A stretch of DNA of 5,375 nt from Pirellulales bacterium (lineage in GTDB: Bacteria; Planctomycetota; Planctomycetia; Pirellulales; JAICIG01). Below the pieces are notes generated by a model. It was not told where the DNA came from, did not search any database, and saw only the letters and a list, made by a program, of their open reading frames with translations. The stretch lies in the NCBI GenBank assembly GCA_025924495.1, contig JAICIG010000498.1, positions 1 through 5,375 of the forward strand, in the 5' to 3' direction. A program made the position numbers and the translations under genes. Positions 1 to 5,375 of this stretch are shown here, piece after piece (position 1 is the first letter of the stretch; each line of letters starts with the position of its first letter).

Positions 1-1940
1 TGGTGGAAAACTGTGTGCGGCACATCGCCCATGGCGATTCGCGACGACGCAGTCACCTCGATATCATTCGCGACGCTGCCGTCGAAGTCCGCAAGCCGAC
101 GTTATTCGGCGAACTGATCATCATGATCGTCTATTTGCCGATCCTCTCGCTGGAAGGCATCGAAGGCAAGCTCTTCCGTCCGATGGCTTTGACCGTAATT
201 TTCGCCTTGGCCGGCTCGATGATTCTCTCGCTCACGTTGATGCCCGTGCTGGCCAGCCTGCTGTTGCCCAAGCGGATCGAAGATCGCGAGCCGCTCTTGA
301 TGCGTTGGGCGCACCGCTTGCATGCGCCGGTGCTGAATATTGCCATGCGTCATAAATTCGCCGTGCTGTTGTTTGCCGCCGCGGTGCTATTTGCCGCCTT
401 CGGCGTGGTGGCTCCGCGGCTGGGCTCCGAGTTCATTCCCCGCTTGTCCGAGGGCGCACTGGCCATCAACGTGGTGCGGCTGGCCGGAACCGATCTCGAT
501 GAATCGATCCGCTACAACACGCAGATGGAACGCACGATCTTGAAGGAGTTCCCCGACGAAGTAGAGCACGTCTGGAGCCGCGTGGGCATGGCGGAAGTGG
601 CTACCGACCCGATGGGCGTCGAACTGACCGATATGTTTATCGTGCTCAAGCCGCGAGCCGCGTGGACCAAGGCCCGTACTCAGGACGAGTTCACTGCGTT
701 GCTCTCGCGCACTTTGCGCGACTTGCCAGGCCAGAAGCTGAGCTTCTCGCAGCCCATTGATCTGCGTCTGAATGAGATGGCCACCGGCGTGAGGTCCGAT
801 CTCGCCGTCAAACTGTTCGGCGACGACTTCGACACCCTGGTGGAAAAGGCAAACGAAATCGAGCAGGCGCTGCGAACCATTCCTGGCGCCGCCGACGTCA
901 ACACCGAGCAGATTACCGGGCAGCCCATGCTGCAGATCAAAATCAAACAAGACGAAATCGCGCGCTATGGCGTGCCAGCCAAGGCCGTGCTTGACCTGGT
1001 GGAATCGATCGGCAGTCTGCCCTTGGGCGAAGTCGTCGAAGGCCAACTGCGATTTCCGCTCGTGGTGCGATTGCCTGAGCGTTTGCGATCGGATCCCCAG
1101 GCGATCGGTTCGATTCTCGTTGCGACTCCTTCCGGCGAGCGTATTCCGCTCGAGCGTCTGGCGTCGATCGACGTCGTGGAAGGCCCTTCGACCATCACGC
1201 GCGAATGGGGCCAGCGCCGCATTACCGTTTCGTGCAACGTACGAGGCCGCGACATCGGCAGTTTCGTCGCCGAGGCCCAGCGCCGCATCGCAACCAAAAT
1301 TCAGTTGCCCGCCGGCCGCTACCATCTGGAATGGGGCGGCCAGTTCGAGCATTTGATCCGAGCCCGCCAGCGGTTGACGATCGTCGTTCCCCTCGCGCTC
1401 GCTTTAATCTTCACACTGCTGTACTTGACTTACCACAATCTGGTTGACGCGTTGCGCGTATTTACCGGAATCCCGTTCGCTTGGGTCGGCGGCATCTTCG
1501 CACTCTGGCTGCGCGGCATGCCGTTTTCGCTGTCGGCGGCGATCGGCTTTATCGCCCTGTCGGGCGTCGCCGTCCTGGACGATATGATCCTGGTGTCTTA
1601 CATCCGGCAGCTTCGCAAACAAGGACTGCCGCTCGATCAGGCCGTGACGCAAGCCGCCATTACGCGATTGCGACCGGTGTTAATGACTACGCTCGTAGCG
1701 AGCCTGGGCTTCTTGCCCATGGCGTTCAGCACAGGCATCGGCGCCGAAGTCCAACGGCCGCTGGCTACCGTGGTGATCGGCGGCGTGATCGGAGCGATGG
1801 TCATGTCGCTACTCGTCGTGCGCGTGCTTTATTTGGTTTTCAAGGCGCCCGGTTCCAAAAACCCTGACGACGCCATGAACGCGCCCCATGTAAATCTTCG
1901 ATCTGGCGCCGAGCCGGTATCACAATCTGCAGCCTGGTAA
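1..1940 (+). CDS. CzcA/CusA-family heavy-metal efflux RND transporter, C-terminal part (5' end outside window)
   Basis: Inner-membrane subunit of a tripartite HME-RND pump that exports metal ions by proton antiport through a periplasmic adaptor and an outer-membrane channel. The first full codon is at base 3. The opening residues VENCVRH match the end of TM4, where the Glu corresponds to E415 of Cupriavidus CzcA, so about 413 residues lie upstream (family length about 1,050). Visible in order: TM5 (about 35-49), the conserved stretch LPILSLEGIEGKLFRPMA, TM6 (61-88), TM7 (119-137) followed by LGSEFIPRLSEG, a periplasmic domain (about 138-455) containing SQPIDLR, GVRSDLAVKLFGDD and NVRGRDIGSFVAEA, then four or five C-terminal TM helices with RLRPVLMTTLVASLGF and GAEVQRPLATVVIGG. 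Where many CzcA proteins have Leu-Asn-Gly, residues 525-527 are Leu-Asp-Asp. The ending TAA lies 24 nt before the next gene. Metal specificity (Co/Zn/Cd versus Cu/Ag) cannot be settled, and the sequence looks more CzcA-like than CusA-like. The internal GTG at base 3 is not a true start. Confidence 0.96.
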   Translation, partial: VENCVRHIAHGDSRRRSHLDIIRDAAVEVRKPTLFGELIIMIVYLPILSLEGIEGKLFRPMALTVIFALAGSMILSLTLMPVLASLLLPKRIEDREPLLMRWAHRLHAPVLNIAMRHKFAVLLFAAAVLFAAFGVVAPRLGSEFIPRLSEGALAINVVRLAGTDLDESIRYNTQMERTILKEFPDEVEHVWSRVGMAEVATDPMGVELTDMFIVLKPRAAWTKARTQDEFTALLSRTLRDLPGQKLSFSQPIDLRLNEMATGVRSDLAVKLFGDDFDTLVEKANEIEQALRTIPGAADVNTEQITGQPMLQIKIKQDEIARYGVPAKAVLDLVESIGSLPLGEVVEGQLRFPLVVRLPERLRSDPQAIGSILVATPSGERIPLERLASIDVVEGPSTITREWGQRRITVSCNVRGRDIGSFVAEAQRRIATKIQLPAGRYHLEWGGQFEHLIRARQRLTIVVPLALALIFTLLYLTYHNLVDALRVFTGIPFAWVGGIFALWLRGMPFSLSAAIGFIALSGVAVLDDMILVSYIRQLRKQGLPLDQAVTQAAITRLRPVLMTTLVASLGFLPMAFSTGIGAEVQRPLATVVIGGVIGAMVMSLLVVRVLYLVFKAPGSKNPDDAMNAPHVNLRSGAEPVSQSAAW

Positions 1941-1964
1941 CTTATTTCAACAGGAGTAAAGAAC

Positions 1965-2408
1965 ATGCGTTTGAAGGAGCAGAAACTTGGTTACCTGCTG
2001 GCGCTGGCCAGTGGATTGATGTGGGCCTCGCTCGGCTGCGGCAACACAGCCGGTCAGGCAAAATCCGACGCCGCGGCGAACTCCAGCGCAGACCATGATG
2101 GGCATGATCATGAGGGGCACGATCACGAAGGCCACGATCACGAAGGCCACGATCACGCCGACCATGATCATGCGGCCAGCGGCCATGATCATTCCGGCTG
2201 GTGGTGCGACGAACACGGCGTTCCGGAAGAAGTCTGCGGCCAGTGCAATGCCAAGCTGGCCGCCGAGTTTCAGAAGAAAGGCGACTGGTGCGACGAGCAC
2301 GATCGGCCCGAGTCGCAGTGTTTTATCTGCAACCCCGACTTGCAAGCCAAGTTTGCCGCCGAGTACGAAGCCAAATACGGCAAACAGCCGCCTAAAGTCG
2401 AGCTGTAA
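1965..2408 (+). CDS. Exported His-rich protein with tandem Cys/His metal-binding modules, probable periplasmic metal chaperone
   Basis: A 147-aa protein with three parts. Residues 1-25 form a short basic start and a hydrophobic segment ending in ASLGC, a loose lipobox; lipidation at Cys25 is likely but the -3 residue (Ser) is atypical. Residues 44-76 are a His/Asp linker with 13 histidines, built on GHDHE pentapeptides. Residues 80-102 and 108-130 are two copies of one module with a 28-residue period: Trp-Cys-Asp-Glu-His, two residues, Pro-Glu, two residues, Cys-x-x-Cys-Asn, then Leu and Phe. Each copy offers three Cys and one His, a plausible Zn, Cu or Co site. I recall this module from the N-terminal part of planctomycete RND adaptor proteins, but here it stands alone with no HlyD-like barrel. 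AGGAG at 1952-1956, 8 nt before ATG, supports the start. The 24-nt gap to the pump gene implies an operon. Inference: it captures or delivers metal at the pump's periplasmic side. Confidence 0.85.
   Translation: MRLKEQKLGYLLALASGLMWASLGCGNTAGQAKSDAAANSSADHDGHDHEGHDHEGHDHEGHDHADHDHAASGHDHSGWWCDEHGVPEEVCGQCNAKLAAEFQKKGDWCDEHDRPESQCFICNPDLQAKFAAEYEAKYGKQPPKVEL
2094..2192 (+). repeat. In-frame His/Asp-coding tandem repeat (15-bp unit GHDHE)
   Basis: Inside the small metal-binding gene, codons 44-76 are built from histidine-aspartate repeats. The core is a 15-bp unit, approximately ggccacgatcacgaa, in three near-identical neighbouring copies at about 2115-2159, flanked by diverged copies using catgatcat. 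The unit is a multiple of three, so gain or loss by replication slippage would change the number of metal-binding histidines without breaking the frame. Confidence 0.85.
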
Positions 2409-2489
2409 CTGCCGCACGGTCCATTCTCGCTCGGCCGACCCAGCTCGGCCGACTCAGACCGTCCTGATCCAGGGCCGCGCAGTTCATGG

Positions 2490-2519
2490 CGCCATGCCTA
2501 CGCCAACGTAGGCATGGCG
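2490..2519. terminator. Perfect 13-bp hairpin between convergent genes, probable terminator
   Basis: CGCCATGCCTACG (2490-2502) and its exact reverse complement (2507-2519) flank a 4-nt loop, CCAA. It lies 81 nt after the stop of the metal-binding gene and 38 nt beyond the stop of the convergent minus-strand 38-aa gene, so it could end transcripts from both sides. There is no T-run on either side, so it is not a textbook intrinsic terminator. It might instead be an RNA-stabilising 3' structure. A 12-bp palindrome CATGGCGCCATG (2485-2496) overlaps its left arm and could compete with it for folding. Confidence 0.5.
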
Positions 2520-2557
2520 AAGATTCGCGCGCCAAAAGCGCCGTTAGCCTATCCGCC

Positions 2558-2674
2558 TCAGCCTTGTTTCTTCTTGATCGGACGGGCCCGGTAGCGGTTC
2601 AGGTTAAACCTTTTTTGCAAGTGAGCGAATTTCAGCGCCGGCATTCGCACCGTCGCTTTTCCTTTTTGCGCCAT
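2558..2674 (-). CDS. Very basic 38-aa hypothetical protein
   Basis: Reads from ATG (2674-2672) to TGA (2560-2558). It begins MAQKGKATVRMPALKF and ends RARPIKKKQG. It contains 12 Lys/Arg, one His and no Asp or Glu, with basic residues spread throughout and aromatic residues at Phe16, Phe23 and Tyr28. AGGAG (2684-2680 on the minus strand) sits 5 nt before ATG, a good ribosome-binding site. This composition is typical of tiny ribosomal or nucleic-acid-binding proteins, but I do not recognise a family and assign no function. It lies 97 nt downstream of the 108-aa gene on the same strand, so it may be co-transcribed, and a TAGAAT box upstream (plus-strand 2720-2725) could also give it its own weak promoter. 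The alternative is a chance ORF, which the complete lack of acidic residues and the good Shine-Dalgarno sequence make less likely. Confidence 0.6.
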   Translation of the reverse strand: MAQKGKATVRMPALKFAHLQKRFNLNRYRARPIKKKQG

Positions 2675-2771
2675 GGCAGCTCCTGCGCGGCAAGGGATGA
2701 GTTTCTGTCATCTCATTCTACCAAGGCCGTGCCGCCGGATGGCAGAATGCGCCCCCGCGGCCGAACTTCCG

Positions 2772-3098
2772 TCAGTTCTCGGCGCGCCGTTCGGCCTGGA
2801 GTACCTCGACAATGTCGAAGATCAGGTGCTGCTCGGCCTGGCCCGTTTCCAGCACGGCATGCAAGATGCCAGCTTCGAAACATTCTTCCAGCACCTTGAG
2901 CAAATCCTTCTTCGCCGGCCGCACGATCCGCCAGGCGTCAGCATGTTCATCGTTACGCAGATGCTGGTTGGCCAACTCGGCTGAAACAAACAGCGCCAGC
3001 GCCCGGGTGCCGTCGTCCAGCGGCCAGAGAGCAAACGCCATCTTGTCGCCGTCGAGACGATAAGCCAGGTACGGTTCGATTTCGTCGTTGGCGCTCAT
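2772..3098 (-). CDS. Hypothetical protein, 108 aa, alpha/beta, unassigned family
   Basis: Starts MSANDEIEPYLAYRLDGD at ATG 3098-3096, with GGAG (plus-strand 3107-3110) 8 nt upstream, and ends at TGA. It has no signal peptide or membrane segment, so it is probably cytoplasmic. The sequence alternates likely strands (YLAYRL, FALWPL, ALALFV, WRIVRP, HAVLET) with likely helices (SAELANQHL, KKDLLKVLEECFEAGI, LIFDIVEVLQAERR), a compact alpha/beta fold. The segment around ALALFVSAELA followed by WRIV faintly recalls the SseB N-terminal domain, but this is only a resemblance. It contains one Cys and no catalytic motif I can name. It lies 81 nt behind the 72-aa gene on the same strand and upstream of the 38-aa gene, suggesting one transcription unit. 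Codon use looks coding, and the start has a Shine-Dalgarno sequence, so I consider it real but functionally unknown. Confidence 0.7.
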   Translation of the reverse strand: MSANDEIEPYLAYRLDGDKMAFALWPLDDGTRALALFVSAELANQHLRNDEHADAWRIVRPAKKDLLKVLEECFEAGILHAVLETGQAEQHLIFDIVEVLQAERRAEN

Positions 3099-3179
3099 CG
3101 GTCATGCTCCGGGATTTCGATGCTCGGAGATTTTGGTGCGGCTGTCGCGATTCGCCGCATGCAATCTAGTCGCGCGAGC

Positions 3180-3398
3180 CTATTCCAGGTTTACCTCGAA
3201 TTCCGTGATCCGACGGTGGATTTCGCGCACGATGCTGCCGGCGAGATCCTTGGCGTCGGCCTCAAACCCTCCGACCAGCCGCACATCGACATGCAGGCGG
3301 CCCTGCTCATCGCGCCGAGGCGTCAATGACAACCAGGGCGCCAGGGCTTGAATTTCGGCCGCCTCACGCTGCAATTGCAGCCAAGGATCGTCGCTCAT
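3180..3398 (-). CDS. Hypothetical protein, 72 aa, unassigned family
   Basis: Begins MSDDPWLQLQREAAEIQALA at ATG 3398-3396 and ends at TAG. Predicted layout is an amphipathic helix (about 5-20), a strand (about 35-42, LHVDVRLV) and a second charged helix (about 46-66, ending EIHRRITEFEVNLE). It has no Cys, no signal peptide and no membrane segment. The upstream site is weak (GAG about 8 nt before ATG). It is the first gene of a likely minus-strand unit with the 108-aa gene. Size and shape would suit a small partner or adaptor protein, but nothing identifies a family. The stop and start codons define a clean frame, and the opening MSDD-type start is usual for real genes here. Moderate confidence that it is expressed. 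Confidence 0.6.
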   Translation of the reverse strand: MSDDPWLQLQREAAEIQALAPWLSLTPRRDEQGRLHVDVRLVGGFEADAKDLAGSIVREIHRRITEFEVNLE

Positions 3399-3558
3399 CT
3401 TTCACTCGTTCGCGTCGGGGAAATAAGGGCTAATCAGCCTACGATGCCGCAGCAATTGCTTCAATCTCGTTTAGGCTAAAACTCGGCCCCAGAATTGGCA
3501 AGTGATGGCCGCGATTCCCTTTACGCACACGGCAAGCCATGCAGAAACCAGGCTCGAT

Positions 3559-3567
3559 TGGTATAGT
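3559..3567 (+). promoter_or_regulatory. Candidate extended -10 promoter element for the kinase gene
   Basis: TGGTATAGT fits the extended -10 pattern TGnTATAAT with one mismatch. No convincing -35 box is seen 17 bp upstream, which is acceptable for extended -10 promoters. Transcription would start near 3574, giving a leader of about 60 nt before GTG 3633. Planctomycete promoters are poorly defined, so this is tentative. Confidence 0.3.
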
Positions 3568-3591
3568 AGGTTGAAGTCGAGCGGCGCGCCC

Positions 3592-3623
3592 GCCCGGCAT
3601 CTCGGAGGGCTATTCGACCGGGC
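3592..3623 (+). promoter_or_regulatory. Leader hairpin holding a Shine-Dalgarno-like GGAGGG upstream of the kinase start
   Basis: GCCCGG (3592-3597) and CCGGGC (3618-3623) can pair, with a 20-nt loop carrying GGAGGG (3604-3609). The SD-like site is 23 nt from GTG 3633, too far for normal use unless folding shortens the distance. It could be a translation control element or chance in GC-rich DNA. Confidence 0.2.
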
Positions 3624-3632
3624 ATTAGCCAA

Positions 3633-5375
3633 GTGACCAGCGATCCCGCCAACATCGAACACACCTTGGCGCAGAGCCATGCGGAGCGATTCCGCGCGCT
3701 GGAACGCAGTCTGCAACCCACTCGCCCCCCCTTGGAAGTGCCGGGGTACCGCGCCGAGCGATTTTTAGGCTCGGGCGCCTACGGTCAGGTGTGGGTGGCG
3801 GTCGACGCCAACACGGGCCGCCGCGTCGCGATCAAATTCTATATGCACCGCGGCGGTCTCGACTGGTCGCTGCTCTCGCGCGAAGTCGAACGACTGGCGC
3901 TGCTGTTCGCCGATCGCTATGTGGTGCAACTGATCGACGTCGGCTGGGACGCGGACCCGCCGTACTTCGTCATGGAGTACCTCGAACACGGCTCGTTGGC
4001 CGATCGCCTCAGCCAAGGACCGCTGCCGGTGGACGACGCCGTGGAACTGTTTCGCGAAGTGGCCGTCGGGCTGGTCCATACGCACGGCAAGGGCGTGCTG
4101 CACTGCGACTTGAAGCCGGCCAACGTCTTGCTCGACCAGGATGGCAAGCCGCGTCTCGCCGATTTCGGCCAGGCCCGGCTCTCGTCAGAACAGTCGCCTT
4201 CGCTCGGCACCCTGTTTTATATGGCGCCTGAGCAAGCGGACATGCAGTCCAGCCCCGACGCGCGGTGGGACGTGTACGCGCTCGGAGCGCTACTATTTTG
4301 CATGCTCACCGGCCGACCCCCTTATCGCGACGCGACAGCCGCCGCTCAGCTCCAACAGCCGGGCACGCTTGAGGAACACTTGGCGCGTTATCGGCAGTTG
4401 ATCGAGCACTCACCTCCGCCGCGCGAACACCGCTTGCAGCCCGGCGTCGATCGCGAGCTGGCAGACATTGTCAGCCGCTGCCTGGCCGTGGATCCGCACA
4501 AACGTTACGCCAATCCGCAGGCCGTGCTCAGTGCGCTGCGCGCCCGCGAAACCCGCCGTGCTCGTCGTCCCTTACTCGTGCTGGGGGCGCTGGGACCCGC
4601 GGTGCTGTTGTCGGTGATGGCCTTTTTCGGTTGGGACGCCTTCGAAACGTCGCTGGGAGATTCCAGCCAGGCGCTGATGCGCCGCGCGCTGGAAAGCGAT
4701 CGCTTCGCCGCGCAGTTCGTCGCGGCCACCGTGGCCCGAGCCATCGACCGCCGTTGGCAAGTTCTCGAGCACGCGGCCGACGATCCCGAACTGCGCGAAT
4801 TGCTCGTGCAAGCCGGCGGCGAGCCGCGCGGTTCGGCGGCGCGCGAAGCGCTGCAGCAGTGGCTCGCCACGGCGCATCGCGAGCATCCGGTCATCGACAC
4901 CGATAGTTGGTTCATCGTCGACGCGCACGGACGCCAACTGGCGCGCAGCCCAATCCAGTTGCATACGCTCGATCAGAACTACGCCCATCGAGACTACTTC
5001 CATGGCCGCGGATACGATCTGCCCCCCGGCGCGTCTGACGTCGAGGCGATCAAGGCGCCGCATCTGTCGATCGTCTTCGTCAGCGAAGCCACCGGCGAGC
5101 GGAGCGTGGCCTTGTCGACGCCGATCTGGGATAGCGACGACCCGAAGCATCGCCAGGTGATCGGCATTCTCGGGCATTCCATGGGACTTGGCCATTTTGC
5201 CGAATTGCGAGCCGACGAACGCTCGGGCAACGAACAGATGGCCGTGCTCATCGATACTAAACCGGACGACACGGGACGGAAGGGAGCAATCCTCGAGCAT
5301 TCTGAACTGCGGCATACGCTGAAGCATCCGACGGTCGACGGCATTGGATTGCACGTCGACGCCAAGACCGTCGAA
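3633..5375 (+). CDS. Membrane-bound Ser/Thr protein kinase with C-terminal Cache-like sensor domain (3' end outside window)
   Basis: Open from 3570 with no stop to the right edge, giving 581 residues from GTG 3633. No ATG lies in frame upstream, so GTG is the best start although it lacks a well-spaced Shine-Dalgarno site; TTG 3666 is the alternative. Residues 1-36 are a charged leader. Residues about 39-303 form a full Hanks-type kinase: glycine loop GSGAYGQV (46-53), Lys68 in VAIK, Glu84 in helix C, catalytic loop HCDLKPAN (157-164, with Asp159 and Asn164), DFG (177-179), APE (198-200), WDVYALG (212-218) and the distal Arg291. All catalytic residues are present. The Arg before Asp159 is Cys, so it is a non-RD kinase. 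Arg-rich 303-312 precedes one membrane helix (about 313-334). Residues 335-581 look like a Cache-type sensor, with FIVDAHGRQLARSP (427-440), NYAHRDYFHG (449-458), a strand region 477-499 and VIGILGHSMGLGHF (509-522). The kinase faces the cytoplasm and the sensor the periplasm. Ligand and targets are unknown. Confidence 0.93.
   Translation, partial: MTSDPANIEHTLAQSHAERFRALERSLQPTRPPLEVPGYRAERFLGSGAYGQVWVAVDANTGRRVAIKFYMHRGGLDWSLLSREVERLALLFADRYVVQLIDVGWDADPPYFVMEYLEHGSLADRLSQGPLPVDDAVELFREVAVGLVHTHGKGVLHCDLKPANVLLDQDGKPRLADFGQARLSSEQSPSLGTLFYMAPEQADMQSSPDARWDVYALGALLFCMLTGRPPYRDATAAAQLQQPGTLEEHLARYRQLIEHSPPPREHRLQPGVDRELADIVSRCLAVDPHKRYANPQAVLSALRARETRRARRPLLVLGALGPAVLLSVMAFFGWDAFETSLGDSSQALMRRALESDRFAAQFVAATVARAIDRRWQVLEHAADDPELRELLVQAGGEPRGSAAREALQQWLATAHREHPVIDTDSWFIVDAHGRQLARSPIQLHTLDQNYAHRDYFHGRGYDLPPGASDVEAIKAPHLSIVFVSEATGERSVALSTPIWDSDDPKHRQVIGILGHSMGLGHFAELRADERSGNEQMAVLIDTKPDDTGRKGAILEHSELRHTLKHPTVDGIGLHVDAKTVE

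Noticed and set aside
387..1352. 321-aa minus-strand open frame opposite the RND gene
   Set aside because: It is fully antisense to a strongly conserved HME-RND coding region and has no recognisable domain. Long antisense frames are expected in GC-rich DNA.
1938..1965. A fused pump and metal-binding protein by readthrough or frameshift
   Set aside because: A clean TAA at 1938-1940, a separate AGGAG site and an own export signal show two independent genes.
2486..2899. 137-aa plus-strand frame across the intergenic hairpin and the 38-aa gene
   Set aside because: It starts inside the hairpin with no ribosome-binding site, is Arg/Ser-rich without structure, and overlaps two better minus-strand candidates.
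3137..3159. 6-bp inverted repeat TGCGGC/GCCGCA between the 72-aa and 108-aa genes
   Set aside because: It has a short stem, an 11-nt loop and no T-run. This is common by chance at this GC content and gives no reason to call a terminator or operator.
3471..3716. 81-aa minus-strand frame over the kinase start region
   Set aside because: It overlaps the N-terminal codons of the kinase in antisense, has no ribosome-binding site, and its composition resembles a chance frame.
3791..4231. 146-aa plus-strand frame rich in Arg and Gly
   Set aside because: It overlaps the kinase catalytic domain in another frame. The kinase motifs (VAIK, HCDLKPAN, DFG, APE) fix the real frame.
4572..5354. 260-aa minus-strand open frame at the right end
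   Set aside because: It lies opposite the TM and Cache-like part of the kinase gene, whose frame is uninterrupted from 3633 to the edge. The antisense product has no recognisable motif.
1..5375. CRISPR arrays, tRNA or rRNA genes, insertion sequences, toxin-antitoxin or phage genes
   Set aside because: I found no regularly spaced repeats, no tRNA-like cloverleaf, no transposase motif and no terminal inverted repeats. The window reads as ordinary chromosomal content.

Overview
The window most resembles a chromosomal fragment from a GC-rich planctomycete, probably of the Pirellula/Rhodopirellula type. This rests on protein character, not a database search. The Ser/Thr kinase has the planctomycete-style order of kinase, membrane segment and Cache-like sensor. 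The small metal-binding protein carries a Trp-Cys-x-Glu-His...Cys-x-x-Cys-Asn module that I associate with planctomycete metal-efflux adaptors. Ribosome-binding sites are variable in quality.

Layout from left to right. (1) Bases 1-1940, + strand: the C-terminal 60% of a CzcA/CusA-type heavy-metal RND efflux pump, cut by the left edge just after the TM4 aspartates. (2) Bases 1965-2408, + strand: a 147-aa exported His-rich protein with two copies of a Cys/His module, 24 nt behind the pump and with a good Shine-Dalgarno sequence, so almost certainly its operon partner. (3) Bases 2409-2557: a short convergent intergenic region with a perfect 13-bp hairpin that probably ends transcription. (4) A minus-strand cluster, read right to left: a 72-aa protein (3398-3180), a 108-aa protein (3098-2772) and a 38-aa, very basic peptide (2674-2558). 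None is recognisable by family. (5) Bases 3399-3632: a divergent intergenic region with a candidate extended -10 element. (6) From 3633 to the right edge, + strand: the first 581 residues of a membrane-anchored, non-RD Ser/Thr protein kinase with a C-terminal Cache-like sensor. It starts at GTG and runs off the window without a stop.

Functionally, the first two genes form a periplasmic metal export and metal capture unit: the pump moves divalent or monovalent metal ions outward, and the small protein probably buffers or hands over metal on the outer side of the inner membrane. The kinase is a separate signalling gene whose sensor faces away from the cytoplasm. Nothing in the sequence ties it to the metal genes beyond proximity. 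The three small minus-strand genes may share a transcript and are the least explained part of the window.
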